Origin: Cupriavidus basilensis
Lineage (GTDB): Bacteria > Pseudomonadota > Gammaproteobacteria > Burkholderiales > Burkholderiaceae
Length of the DNA: 64,000 nucleotides
Direction of reading: 5' to 3'
Assembly (NCBI RefSeq): GCF_029335485.1
Contig: NZ_JARJLM010000559.1
Coordinates: 1 to 64,000, forward strand
Shown in pieces: positions 35,796-44,527 of the stretch (its first letter is position 1; each line of letters opens with the position of its first letter). The notes beneath the pieces are model-generated. The model searched no databases. It was not told the DNA's origin and was given only the letters and a program-made list of their open reading frames with translations. A program made the position numbers and the translations under genes.

Positions 35796-37108
35796 CGCGC
35801 TCCGTACCCCGTCAGCAATGTCCTCGATGTCTTCACCGCGATCAGCAGGTCCAGGGCAAACGCGCAGTGTTTGACGTAGTACAGATCGTAGCTGAGCTTT
35901 GTCACGGTCTCTTCATGGGTGCCGACGTAGCCTTGCTGCACCTGTGCCCAGCCCGACAGGCCCGGCCGCACCAGGTGGCGGTAGGGATAGTAAGGGATGG
36001 TGCGGGCGAATTCCTCGACCATCGGCACCTGTTCGGGCCGCGGCCCGATCAGGCTCATATCGCCCACCAGCACGTTCCACAGCTGCGGGATTTCATCGAG
36101 GCGGTATTTGCGGATGACGCGGCCGACGCGGGTGACACGCGGGTCGCGGCGGGCGGCGAACCGGGCCGGCGCGCCGGCGTCGTATCCCATGCTGCGGAAC
36201 TTGAACATGGTGAAGGGTTTGCCGAACAGGCCCACCCGCACCTGGCGGAACAGGGCCGGGCCGGTCGATTCCAGGCGGATGGCCACCGCCACCGCCAGTC
36301 CCAGCGGCAGCGCAACGGGCGCCAGGCAGAGTACCGCGGCCAGGTCGATCAGGCGCTTGGCGAAGCTGTAGAAATAGTGCGCCGCGTAGTCGTCGAGAAA
36401 ATTCTCGTCGATATGGGCCAGGCCGACGCGGCCGGTCAGCATCTCGCCGATGCGCTCCACCGAGTACATGCGCACATGGCTGAGCTTGAACTGGGCCAGC
36501 ACGCGGGTGCGCTCCGGGTCGGCGGTGGCGTTGCGGTCCAGCATCAGGCCATCGCAATGCACGGCTTCGTCCAGCGAGCTGATGGCCTGGAAGCGGGTCG
36601 GGCTGGCCGGCGCCGCGCCCGGCATGGCGAGGACCTTCTCCAGTTGCGCCAGCGTGGCGGCGTCGGTGTAGCCGAACACCGGCACGTAGTTCCGCACGAA
36701 GCGCCGGTAGCCAAACCAGATCCATGCCAGCGTGGTGAGGTAGCTCAGCAGCAAGGCCCCGCGCGAGTACTCGAGGTGGAAGGCGGCGAATACGAAGAGC
36801 AGCGCGGCGAAGGGCAGCGTGGCGGCCAGCCCGACCAGGCTGTTGCCTTCCATGGCGGGCAGGTGCAGCGAGCGGTGCAGCAGCACGAAGGCAAACAGGT
36901 AGGGCAGCACCGACCACAGCAGCGTGCGGGTGAATATATGGGTGACCAGGCCGGCGTTGTGGGCAAGTTCGGCCAGCGCGGTATTGAGGCCGAACAGCAG
37001 CAGGCCCAGCAGCGCCCAGCCCAGCATGCGGCTGGCGCGGCGGATGGTTTCCGAACCCTGGGCGCGGATCAGCTGGGCCGGACGGCCGACGCTGTGACTC
37101 TTGTTCAT
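35792..37108 (-). CDS. Undecaprenyl-phosphate glucose (or galactose) phosphotransferase, WcaJ/WbaP type
   Basis: A 438-residue polyprenyl phosphotransferase. Four N-terminal helices (residues ~25-130), a central CoA-binding-like domain, a fifth helix around LIDLAAVLCLAPVALPLG and the catalytic domain: GPALFRQVRVGLFGKPFTMF, then KYRLDEIPQLWNVLVGDMSL with the catalytic Asp-Glu, then GPRPEQVP and RPGLSGWAQVQQG. It transfers hexose-1-P to undecaprenyl phosphate. ATG at 37108 overlaps the upstream GT4 stop by ATGA. This is a second initiating enzyme besides the WecA-like protein at 10632. Confidence 0.92.
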   Translation of the reverse strand: MNKSHSVGRPAQLIRAQGSETIRRASRMLGWALLGLLLFGLNTALAELAHNAGLVTHIFTRTLLWSVLPYLFAFVLLHRSLHLPAMEGNSLVGLAATLPFAALLFVFAAFHLEYSRGALLLSYLTTLAWIWFGYRRFVRNYVPVFGYTDAATLAQLEKVLAMPGAAPASPTRFQAISSLDEAVHCDGLMLDRNATADPERTRVLAQFKLSHVRMYSVERIGEMLTGRVGLAHIDENFLDDYAAHYFYSFAKRLIDLAAVLCLAPVALPLGLAVAVAIRLESTGPALFRQVRVGLFGKPFTMFKFRSMGYDAGAPARFAARRDPRVTRVGRVIRKYRLDEIPQLWNVLVGDMSLIGPRPEQVPMVEEFARTIPYYPYRHLVRPGLSGWAQVQQGYVGTHEETVTKLSYDLYYVKHCAFALDLLIAVKTSRTLLTGYGAR

Positions 37109-38262
37109 TGTCCACCTGCTCCGGTGCTGGCCGCCGGCCGGGAGGCGCTGGGCCTGCCCGCCAAGGCTTGCTGGTAGATCGCCCAGGTTGCCTCGGCCAT
37201 CGGCCCGAGGCCGAACTCGCGCGCCCAGCGTGTCCGGGCTGCTTGCCCCAGGGTCTCGCGCAGCGCGGCGTCGCCCGCCAGCCGCGTCAGCGCGGCCGCC
37301 CAGGCGTGCTCGTCGTTGCCGGCCACCAGCAGGCCGCAAGCGCCGTCGTCGAGTTGCTCGCGGATGCCGGGGAGGTCGCTGGCGATCACCGGCAGGCCGG
37401 CGCGCATGGCTTCCAGTACCGACAGCGGAAAGCCCTCATGGTCGGATGCCAGCGCGAAGGCCTGGGCCGAGGCCAGCAGGATGGGGACGTCGCCGACCGC
37501 ACCGGCAAATCGTACCCGGCCCGGGGCCAGGCTGTCGGCCAGCCCCCGCAAGGCAGCCATTTGCGGGCCTTCGCCCGCCAGCAGCAGTTCGCAATCGGGC
37601 AGGGCGGCGCGTGCGAAGGCGCGAATCAGCAGGTCGGCGCGCTTCGGCGCGGCCTGGCGCGCCACCATCACGACGCGGCGCAGCGGCGCGCCGGGCGTGG
37701 CTCGTGTGTCGCAGTCGGCGATGCCGTTGCGGATCACACTGACGCGCTCGGCGGAAATCGGCAGGGTTGCGGCCAGCTCGCGTTCGGCCTGCGCCACGCA
37801 GATCAGGCGGGCGGTGAACGGTGCCAGCACCCACTCCGCCACCCGTGAGGCAAGACGCTGGCGTGCCGGGGCGGCCGCCTTGAAGGCGAAGCCATGCACC
37901 GTATAGACCACCGGGATGCCAAGCAGCCAGCCTGCCAACCGGCCCAGGGCGCCGGCCTTGGCGCTGTGCGCGTGGATCAGGTCGGGCGCGGCGGCGCGCA
38001 GCGCCTGCAGCAGCTGCCTGAGCGCAGCCAGCGCGCGCAGCGGTGACAGGGCGTTGTCGAGCAGCGGCAGGCGCACGGTGGTGGCGCCGGCGGCCTGGGC
38101 GGTGGCCAGCAGGGGACCGTCGCCCCCGGCCAGCAGTACCGGCTCGATCCTGTCGCGCAGTGCCTGCAGCAGATCGGCGACATGCGACTGCGCCCCACCG
38201 ATCTCGGAGTTGGTGATCAGGAAGGCGATGCGTGGGCGGTGGGGGGGCTGGGACGAAGGCAC
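37105..38262 (-). CDS. Glycosyltransferase family 4
   Basis: A 385-residue GT-B enzyme starting at a GTG (38262). N-terminal RIAFLITNSEIGGAQSHVAD and IHAHSAKAGALGRLAG resemble EPS glycosyltransferases of the PssF/EpsF type. C-terminal VMVARQAAPKRADLLIRAFA and SDHEGFPLSVLEAMRAGLPV form the donor site. It heads the minus-strand unit GT4-WcaJ-GT4-Wzx-GT4, whose members all overlap by 1 to 4 nt. The promoter must lie in the 432-bp spacer shared with manB. Confidence 0.9.
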   Translation of the reverse strand: MPSSQPPHRPRIAFLITNSEIGGAQSHVADLLQALRDRIEPVLLAGGDGPLLATAQAAGATTVRLPLLDNALSPLRALAALRQLLQALRAAAPDLIHAHSAKAGALGRLAGWLLGIPVVYTVHGFAFKAAAPARQRLASRVAEWVLAPFTARLICVAQAERELAATLPISAERVSVIRNGIADCDTRATPGAPLRRVVMVARQAAPKRADLLIRAFARAALPDCELLLAGEGPQMAALRGLADSLAPGRVRFAGAVGDVPILLASAQAFALASDHEGFPLSVLEAMRAGLPVIASDLPGIREQLDDGACGLLVAGNDEHAWAAALTRLAGDAALRETLGQAARTRWAREFGLGPMAEATWAIYQQALAGRPSASRPAASTGAGGQ

Positions 38263-38694
38263 TGGGGCAAATCGCTAGGTCGGCTATGGGAGAGGCTGCC
38301 GGGACAGGTCAGTTGGGCTGGCGATCCGGCATACCTGTCAGGCAGGCACCCAGGGGCAGAAAAGGCAAAAAAGAAAGAATCACTGTCAGGCATTATCCTC
38401 CGGCGCTGGCCGGCTGAAGCGGTGGCAGGCGGAGGATCAGCCACCCTGGCTTGCCCGCGGGCCCCTCCCGGGCAAGTCGCGGGCGCTTCAACCAGTGACG
38501 CGCGCGGCGCTTGTGCCGTCTTTCCGGCTGCCTCGCCGCGCCATTTTCGAGCACAGGCAGTCGATTATAACTGGCACGCCACACGCAATCCGGCAAAATA
38601 CCGTCTTTGTCGCATTTGCCCGTCGCCCCGGCCATGGCCGGAACCGGTGGCCGGCAATGCCGGCCGGTTTAACCGCACACATTCAGGATGACCC
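38263..38694. promoter_or_regulatory. Divergent spacer with manB promoter and leader hairpins
   Basis: No gene is seen in these 432 bp. A TATAAC box at 38566-38571 with TTTTCG 16 nt upstream could be the manB promoter. Two hairpins stand out: CTTGCCCG/CGGGCAAG (38450-38457, 38469-38476) and GGCCGGC-AAT-GCCGGCC (38649-38665). The second would sit in the manB leader about 30 nt before the ATG. On the other strand a GATAAT (complement of 38392-38397) is a possible -10 for the GT4 operon. Confidence 0.4.
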
Positions 38695-40080
38695 ATGCAA
38701 GCTGATCCTTCCATCTTCAAGGCCTACGATATCCGTGGCATCGTCGACAAGACCCTGACGCGCGACGTGGCGCGCGCGATCGGCCTGTCCTTTGGCTCCG
38801 CCGCCGCCGAGCAGGGCGAGCGCGCCGTGGTGGTGGGGCGCGACGGGCGGCTGTCGGGGCCGGACCTGCTGGGCGGCCTGGTGGAAGGCCTGCGCGCCGC
38901 CGGCATGGACGTGATCGACCTCGGCATGGTGGCCACGCCGATGGTGTACTTCGGCACCAATGTCGAGCTGGCAGGGCGCCGCGCCACCTCCGGCATCATG
39001 GTGACCGGCAGCCACAATCCGCCCGACTACAACGGCTTCAAGATGGTGCTGGCCGGCAAGGCGATCTACGGCGAGCAGATCCAGGCACTGCGCCAGCGCA
39101 TCGAGGCGGGCAAGTTCGCCAGCGGCGCCGGCGGTTACCAGCAGGTCGATATCCGCCAGCAGTACCTGGAGCGCATTGTCGGCGACGTCAAGCTGGCCCG
39201 CCCGATGAAGATCGCGCTGGATGCGGGCAACGGCGTGGCGGGTGCCTTCGTCGGCGAGCTGTTCCGCGGGCTTGGCTGCGAGGTCACGGAACTGTTCTGC
39301 GAGGTGGACGGCAACTTCCCCAACCACCATCCCGATCCCGCCCACGTCGAAAACCTGCAGGACCTGATGCAGGCCCTGCGCGACACCGATTGCGAGCTGG
39401 GCCTGGCTTTCGACGGCGACGGCGACCGCCTGGGCGTGGTGACCAAGGACGGCCAGGTGATCTTCCCCGACCGCCAGCTGATGCTGTTTGCCGAAGAGAT
39501 CCTGTCGCGCAACCCGGGCCAGCAGATCATCTACGACGTCAAGTGCACCGGCAAGCTGGCACCCTGGATCCGCGAGCACGGTGGCGAGCCGCTGATGTGG
39601 AAGACCGGGCATTCGCTGGTCAAGGCCAAGCTCAAGGAAACCGGCGCGCCCATCGCCGGCGAGATGAGCGGCCACGTGTTCTTCAAGGACCGCTGGTACG
39701 GCTTCGACGATGGCCTGTACACCGGCGCGCGCCTGCTGGAGATCCTGTCGCAGCATGCCGACCCGAGCGCCGTGCTCAATGCCCTGCCCAACTCCAACTG
39801 CACGCCCGAGCTGCAGCTCAAGTGCGCCGAAGGCGAGGCTTTCACGCTGCTGGACAAGATCCGCGCCAATGCGAAGTTCGATGGCGCGCGCGAGGTGATC
39901 ACCATCGACGGCGTGCGCGTGGAATACGCGGACGGCTTCGGCCTGGCGCGGCCGTCCAATACCACGCCGGTGGTGGTGATGCGCTTCGAGGCCGACAACG
40001 ATGCCGCGCTGGCGCGTATCCAGGCGGAATTCAAGCGCGTGATCCTGGCAGAGAAGCCGGATGCGCAACTCCCGTTCTGA
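38695..40080 (+). CDS. manB: Phosphomannomutase / phosphoglucomutase
   Basis: A 461-residue alpha-D-phosphohexomutase of the AlgC/ManB type, converting mannose-6-P to mannose-1-P (and glucose phosphates). N-terminal FKAYDIRGIVDK, phosphoserine loop GIMVTGSHNPPDYNGFK, metal loop FDGDGDRLGVV, sugar-binding GEMSGHVFFKDRWYG and the C-terminal phosphate site ARPSNTTPVVVMRFE are complete. It supplies ManC (14007) and perhaps the dTDP-rhamnose pathway with glucose-1-P. AGGATGACCC precedes the ATG. It overlaps or abuts waaC. Confidence 0.94.
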   Translation: MQADPSIFKAYDIRGIVDKTLTRDVARAIGLSFGSAAAEQGERAVVVGRDGRLSGPDLLGGLVEGLRAAGMDVIDLGMVATPMVYFGTNVELAGRRATSGIMVTGSHNPPDYNGFKMVLAGKAIYGEQIQALRQRIEAGKFASGAGGYQQVDIRQQYLERIVGDVKLARPMKIALDAGNGVAGAFVGELFRGLGCEVTELFCEVDGNFPNHHPDPAHVENLQDLMQALRDTDCELGLAFDGDGDRLGVVTKDGQVIFPDRQLMLFAEEILSRNPGQQIIYDVKCTGKLAPWIREHGGEPLMWKTGHSLVKAKLKETGAPIAGEMSGHVFFKDRWYGFDDGLYTGARLLEILSQHADPSAVLNALPNSNCTPELQLKCAEGEAFTLLDKIRANAKFDGAREVITIDGVRVEYADGFGLARPSNTTPVVVMRFEADNDAALARIQAEFKRVILAEKPDAQLPF

Positions 40081-40084
40081 GCGG

Positions 40085-41143
40085 ATGCCGTTGACTGCGC
40101 CCGCTACGGGCACCTCCGTGGCGCGGCATGCGCTTGCCGCGCGCCCGCGCATCCTGGTGGTCAAGGTGTCGTCGCTCGGCGACGTGGTGCATAACATGCC
40201 GCTGGTGCACGACCTGCGCGCGCGCTGGCCGGACTGCGAGATCGACTGGGTGGTCGAAGAGGGCTATGTCGATCTCGTGCGCCTGCTGCCGGAAGTGCGG
40301 CGGGTGATCCCGTTCGCCCTGCGCCGCTGGCGCAAGCGCTTCTACCAGGCGGCGACATGGCGGGAGATCGGCGCGTTGAAGCGCGCCTTGCGCGAGGACG
40401 ACTACGATGCCGTGATCGAAACGCAGGGCTTGCTGAAGACTGCCGTGGTGGCCCGCGTGGCCAGCCGGCGGCCCGGGGCGCCGGTGATCGGGCTGGCCAA
40501 TGCCACCCAGGGGTCGGGCTACGAGCCGGCCGCGCGGCTCTTCTATAGCGAGCCGGTGACGGTGCCGCGCCAGACGCACTCGGTGCGGCGCTCGCGCCTG
40601 CTGGGCGCTGCGCTGACCGGGCTGGCGCCGCCCGAGCCGCCGCGCTTCTTCGGCCCGGGCGCCCGCGAGCTGCATGTCGGCGACCCGCTCTGGGCCGGCC
40701 TGCCGGCGCGCTACGCGGTGTGCTTTCATGCCACCGCGGGCGCGAAGAAGAAGTGGCCGCTGGCCAGCTGGCACGACCTCGGCCGCCGGCTGGCGGACGA
40801 AGGGCTGGCCATGCTGCTGCCGTGGGGCAACGAGGCGGAGCGGCGCGCGGCGGAGGAAATCGCCGCCGGCGTGCCGGGGGCGCAGGTGCTGCCGCGCTTC
40901 AAGGTGATGCAGGGCTTCGGCCTGATCAACCGCGCCGAGGTGGTGATCGGGGTCGATACGGGACTGGTCCATATTGCCGCGGCGCTATGCCGGCCCACCG
41001 TGGAAATCTATACCGCCACCTGGCGCTGGAAGACCGAAGGCTACTGGTCGGACCGCATCGCCAACGTGGGTGACGATGGCGTGGTGCCGTCGGTCGACGA
41101 AGTCCACGCCGCCGCCCGGCGCGTGCGCGGGCAGGGGACCTGA
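40085..41143 (+). CDS. waaC: Lipopolysaccharide heptosyltransferase I
   Basis: A GT9 enzyme of about 352 residues that adds the first L-glycero-D-manno-heptose to Kdo2-lipid A. RILVVKVSSLGDVVHNMPLV at the start is the hallmark of WaaC, followed by CEIDWVVEEGYVDLVRL, and in the C-terminal domain VIGVDTGLVHIAAALCRPTV. ATG at 40085 is chosen; one at 40061 inside manB is possible. The next gene, waaA, starts on the last base of the stop (TGATG). Placement after manB is the usual arrangement in Ralstonia-type genomes. Confidence 0.93.
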   Translation: MPLTAPATGTSVARHALAARPRILVVKVSSLGDVVHNMPLVHDLRARWPDCEIDWVVEEGYVDLVRLLPEVRRVIPFALRRWRKRFYQAATWREIGALKRALREDDYDAVIETQGLLKTAVVARVASRRPGAPVIGLANATQGSGYEPAARLFYSEPVTVPRQTHSVRRSRLLGAALTGLAPPEPPRFFGPGARELHVGDPLWAGLPARYAVCFHATAGAKKKWPLASWHDLGRRLADEGLAMLLPWGNEAERRAAEEIAAGVPGAQVLPRFKVMQGFGLINRAEVVIGVDTGLVHIAAALCRPTVEIYTATWRWKTEGYWSDRIANVGDDGVVPSVDEVHAAARRVRGQGT

Positions 41144-42462
41144 TGCTGCGAGTCCTGTACAGCCTGTTATGGCTGGTGGCGCTGCCCGTGGCGCTGTTGC
41201 GCCTGGTGTGGCGGGCGCGCAAGGAGCCCGGCTATGTGCAGCATGTGGGCGAGCGTCTCGGCACCTACGGGAACCTGCCGGCGGCCGGGCCCTGGTTGTG
41301 GGTGCACGCGGTTTCGGTTGGCGAGACGCGTGCCGCTCAGCCGCTGATCGAGGCGCTGCTGGCGGACTATCCGGAACATCGCATCCTGCTCACCCATATG
41401 ACGCCGACCGGGCGCCAGACCGGCGCCCAGTTGTTCGGCGGGCAGCCGCGCGTGATGCAGTGCTACCTGCCCTATGACCTGCCCTGGCTGGTGCGGCGTT
41501 TCCTGCGTTATTTCCGTCCGGCGGCCGGCATGCTGATGGAAACCGAGGTGTGGCCGAGCCTGGTGCGCGGCGCCCGTGTGGCCGGCGTGCCCTTGCTGCT
41601 GGTCAACGCCAGGCTGTCGCCGCGCAGCTTCCGCCGCACCGCGCGTTTTGGCGGGGCGGCCACCGCCATGTACCGCGACTTCACCGGCGTGCTGGCGCAG
41701 ACCCAGGGCGATGCCGAACGCTTCCGCGCGCTCGGGCTGGCGTCGGTGCAGGTGACCGGCAACCTGAAATTCGACATGCAGCCGCCCGAGGATGGCTTGC
41801 GGCGCGGCCGCCTGCTGCGCCAGGGATTCGGCGCTCGCGCCGTGTTCGCCGCCACCAGCACGCGCGAAGGCGAGGAGACCCTGCTGCTGGAGGCATTCTC
41901 CCGCTGGCAGGCGCTGGCCGCCGACGCGCCAAACCCGGTGCCGCGGCCGGCCCTGCTGCTGGTGCCGCGTCATCCGCAGCGCTTTGACGAAGTGGCGGCC
42001 ATGGTGACGCGCGCCGGTTTCTCGCTGCAGCGGCGCAGCGCGCTGGGCGATTCCGCCGCGTGGGAGCAGGCTGGCCTGCCGGAGCCAGTCACGGCGGATG
42101 TGCTGCTGGGGGATTCGATGGGCGAGATGGCCTTGTACTTCGCCGCCTCGGATCTCGCGTTCATCGGCGGCAGCCTGTTGCCGCTGGGCGGCCAGAACCT
42201 GATCGAGGCCTGCGCCGCCGGCACGCCCGTGCTGATCGGACCGCATACCTTCAACTTTGCCCAGGCAACCGAAGACGCCATAGCCGCCGGCGCCTGCCAG
42301 CGCGTGACGGATGCCGATGCGCTGATGCGTGCGGCCGCGGCGGTACTGGGCGATGCGCCGGGGCTGGCCGCCATGCGCGGCCACGCCCGCGCTTTCGCGG
42401 TGCTGCACCGGGGCGCCACGGCGCGTACGATGGCCGCGCTAGCGCGCGTGCTGTCCGCGTGA
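41143..42462 (+). CDS. waaA: 3-deoxy-D-manno-octulosonic acid (Kdo) transferase
   Basis: A 439-residue GT30 enzyme attaching Kdo to lipid IVA, essential for LPS core. An N-terminal membrane anchor (LRVLYSLLWLVALPVALLRL) is followed by RLGTYGNLPAAGPWLWVHAV, SVGETRAAQPLIEALL, the ETEVWPSLVRGARVAGVPLL motif, ATSTREGEETLLLEAF, and GGSLLPLGGQNLIEACAAGT. All are typical of KdtA. The start codon shares a base with the waaC stop. It ends the conserved core block; the capsule operon converges on it from the other side. Confidence 0.95.
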   Translation: MLRVLYSLLWLVALPVALLRLVWRARKEPGYVQHVGERLGTYGNLPAAGPWLWVHAVSVGETRAAQPLIEALLADYPEHRILLTHMTPTGRQTGAQLFGGQPRVMQCYLPYDLPWLVRRFLRYFRPAAGMLMETEVWPSLVRGARVAGVPLLLVNARLSPRSFRRTARFGGAATAMYRDFTGVLAQTQGDAERFRALGLASVQVTGNLKFDMQPPEDGLRRGRLLRQGFGARAVFAATSTREGEETLLLEAFSRWQALAADAPNPVPRPALLLVPRHPQRFDEVAAMVTRAGFSLQRRSALGDSAAWEQAGLPEPVTADVLLGDSMGEMALYFAASDLAFIGGSLLPLGGQNLIEACAAGTPVLIGPHTFNFAQATEDAIAAGACQRVTDADALMRAAAAVLGDAPGLAAMRGHARAFAVLHRGATARTMAALARVLSA

Positions 42463-42507
42463 GTTTCGGCTCCGGCGCGGATCCCGTTATCCCGCCGTTG
42501 CTACGGG

Positions 42508-43182
42508 CTATCGCGTGCCGCCCGGGGCCGGCTGAAACCGCATCCTGGCGGAGCGTAGCTGCGCCGGCAGCCTGGGGGTACGGTCCAGCCGCGCATCCAG
42601 CGTGACGAAACCGAGTTTGCGGTAGAGCGCGGCTGCCCGCGTATTGCTGCGCAGCACATCGAGCAGGAGCGCCTGTCCCGGCGCGGCGGGGAGCAAGCCG
42701 GCGCGCATGGTGTCGGCGAACAGCGCCTGGAATACCCCCCGGCCACGCATATCGCCGCGCGTGGCGCAATGCGCCAGCAGCGTCTGCCGGCGCTTCGGCG
42801 CCGGAATCTCCCGCTCCAGGACCAGGCCCCGGCCGACGATGCCGCCGCTTCGCCGGACGCCGAAGAAGCGCAGGAAGTCGAGCGCGATGCGCGGGTCGTC
42901 GAGCAGGTTGGCCCGGCCATCCTGGATCGCCAGCACCGCGATCGGCTGGTCTTCGATCGCGGCCACGCGATGGCGGCGCCACGAGAAGCGCCCGCTGTCC
43001 GCCGCGATTGCCCGCCGCAGGAAGGCTTCGCGCTCGTGCGCCGTGCCGCCAAGCAGGTAGGCGAATTCAAGCTGGCCCGATGCCAGTACCAGTGGCGCCA
43101 GCGCCGCCGCATCGCGCGGCGCGGCCTGGCGGAACACCATCCCCGCCTGCCGCTTCAACGCCACCGAGGGCACGCTGCTCAT
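42508..43182 (-). CDS. GNAT family acetyltransferase at the end of the lipid/capsule operon
   Basis: A 224-residue GNAT-like protein. LLAHCATRGDMRGRGVFQAL contains the R/QxxGxG acetyl-CoA loop (RGRGVF) and LLLDVLRSNTRAAALYRKLGF the Asn/Tyr-containing end of the fold. ATG at 43182 shares ATGA with the oxoamine synthase stop, so it belongs to the wcbO-to-wcbT-like operon. No such gene is in the wcbO-T set as I recall it. Substrate is inferred to be the amino group on the new lipid or a sugar amine. The open frame continues upstream without similarity. Confidence 0.75.
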   Translation of the reverse strand: MSSVPSVALKRQAGMVFRQAAPRDAAALAPLVLASGQLEFAYLLGGTAHEREAFLRRAIAADSGRFSWRRHRVAAIEDQPIAVLAIQDGRANLLDDPRIALDFLRFFGVRRSGGIVGRGLVLEREIPAPKRRQTLLAHCATRGDMRGRGVFQALFADTMRAGLLPAAPGQALLLDVLRSNTRAAALYRKLGFVTLDARLDRTPRLPAQLRSARMRFQPAPGGTR

Positions 43183-44507
43183 CTGCGCGCCAGCCGGGCA
43201 ACCACGTCGACGGCGGTGCGGATCTGCTCGGGCGTGTGTGTCGAGCAGATAAAGAAGCGCAGGCGCGCCGCTTTTTCCTCTACGGCCGGGTAGAAGATCG
43301 GCTGGGTGTTGATGCCCTCGTCGAACAGGGCATTCGCCCATTGCGCGGCCTTCAGCGAACTGCCTGTGATGACGGGGATCACCGAATAGCCGGCGCTGGT
43401 CCCGGTATTCAGGCCGGCCTGCCGCGCCAGATCCAGGAACAGCTGCCCGCGTTCGCGCAGTGCGGCGACCCGCTCCGGCTCCGCCAGCATCCGCTGCAGT
43501 GCGGTCAGCGACGCCGCCGCCAGCATGGGCGCGATGCCCACGCTGTACAGGAAGCCGGGCGCCAGGTGACGGAGGATGTCGGTCAGCGCCTGGTCGCCGG
43601 CGATAAAGCCGCCGCAACCGGCCAGCGTCTTGCTGAAGGTGCCCATCCAGATATCCACGTCGCGCCCGGCCACGCCGTAGTGCTCGCGGATGCCTTTGCC
43701 GGCGGCGCCAAGCACGCCCAGCGAGTGCGCCTCGTCCACCATCAGGAACGCCGCGTGGCGGCGCTTGATGTCGATGAAGCGATCCAGCTCCGGCAGGTCG
43801 CCGTCCATGCTGTAGAGGCCTTCCACGGCGATCAGCACGCGCTGGTACTGGCGGCGCACGCGTGTCAGCAGCGCGTCCAGCGCCTGCCAGTCGTTGTGCG
43901 GAAAGCTCAGCCGCTTGGCGCCGCTGAGCTGCGCGCCCTGGACGATGCTGTTGTGCGCGAGCGAGTCGTGGACGATCAGGTCGGCCGGGCCGAACAGCGA
44001 GCCGATCACGGTGACGTTGGTGGCATGGCCGCTGACGAACGCCACGCAGTCATCCACCTCGTACAGCCGGGCCAGCGCGTGCTCGAGCTCGCGCTGCACG
44101 GGGCGTTCGCCGGCAACCATGCGGCTGGCCGAGGCCGACGTGCCATACTGGTCGATGGCGGCCTTGGCGCTGGCCGATACTTCCGGATCGCCGGCAAGGC
44201 CGAGGTAGTTGTAGTTGGCGAAGTTGATATAGCTGCGGCCGCCGATCTGCGTGGTGGCGCCGGCCACGCCTTCATGCACCCGGAAGAAGGGCGATTCGAT
44301 GCGCAGCTGCTCGCTCATCTGGCGCCCGATCGCGACCTGCTGGTAGGCCGGCAGGGTATCGAACCGGCATAGCTGGGCCAGCTCCGACGGCGCGGCCGGC
44401 CTGGCCACGGCCGCCGGGGCAGCCTCCATCTCGTTGGTCACCCGTTGTAGCTGGCGCTGCAGCGCCTTCGCGGCGAGCTGCTGCCTCAGGTGGTCGCCCA
44501 ATCCCAT
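43179..44507 (-). CDS. wcbT: Alpha-oxoamine synthase (PLP), WcbT/RkpG-like
   Basis: A 442-residue PLP enzyme of the 8-amino-7-oxononanoate synthase/serine palmitoyltransferase family, which joins an acyl thioester to an amino acid with loss of CO2. INFANYNYLGLAGDPEV, FVSGHATNVTVIGSLFG, DEAHSLGVLGAAGKG (Asp258) and TFSKTLAGCGGFIAG with PLP Lys293 are intact. The N-terminal ~60 residues are extra, as in RkpG. ATG at 44507 has GAGGA upstream; a GTG at 44555 would overlap the LpxC gene. The acyl donor is probably the ACP of the PKS two genes upstream. The product would be a sphingoid-like amino ketone (inference). Confidence 0.88.
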   Translation of the reverse strand: MGLGDHLRQQLAAKALQRQLQRVTNEMEAAPAAVARPAAPSELAQLCRFDTLPAYQQVAIGRQMSEQLRIESPFFRVHEGVAGATTQIGGRSYINFANYNYLGLAGDPEVSASAKAAIDQYGTSASASRMVAGERPVQRELEHALARLYEVDDCVAFVSGHATNVTVIGSLFGPADLIVHDSLAHNSIVQGAQLSGAKRLSFPHNDWQALDALLTRVRRQYQRVLIAVEGLYSMDGDLPELDRFIDIKRRHAAFLMVDEAHSLGVLGAAGKGIREHYGVAGRDVDIWMGTFSKTLAGCGGFIAGDQALTDILRHLAPGFLYSVGIAPMLAAASLTALQRMLAEPERVAALRERGQLFLDLARQAGLNTGTSAGYSVIPVITGSSLKAAQWANALFDEGINTQPIFYPAVEEKAARLRFFICSTHTPEQIRTAVDVVARLARR

Positions 44508-44527
44508 ACGTCGTAATCCTCGTTCAA

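Noticed and set aside
35783..37177. A 464-codon plus-strand frame opposite the WcaJ-type gene
   Set aside because: It overlaps the phosphotransferase almost completely and contains no domain; the minus strand has the full PF02397 motif set.
43179..44507. Biotin gene bioF
   Set aside because: The fold is the same, but the operon context (PKS, LpxC-like, SDR, KpsS) and the N-terminal extension fit the capsule-type oxoamine synthase, not biotin synthesis.
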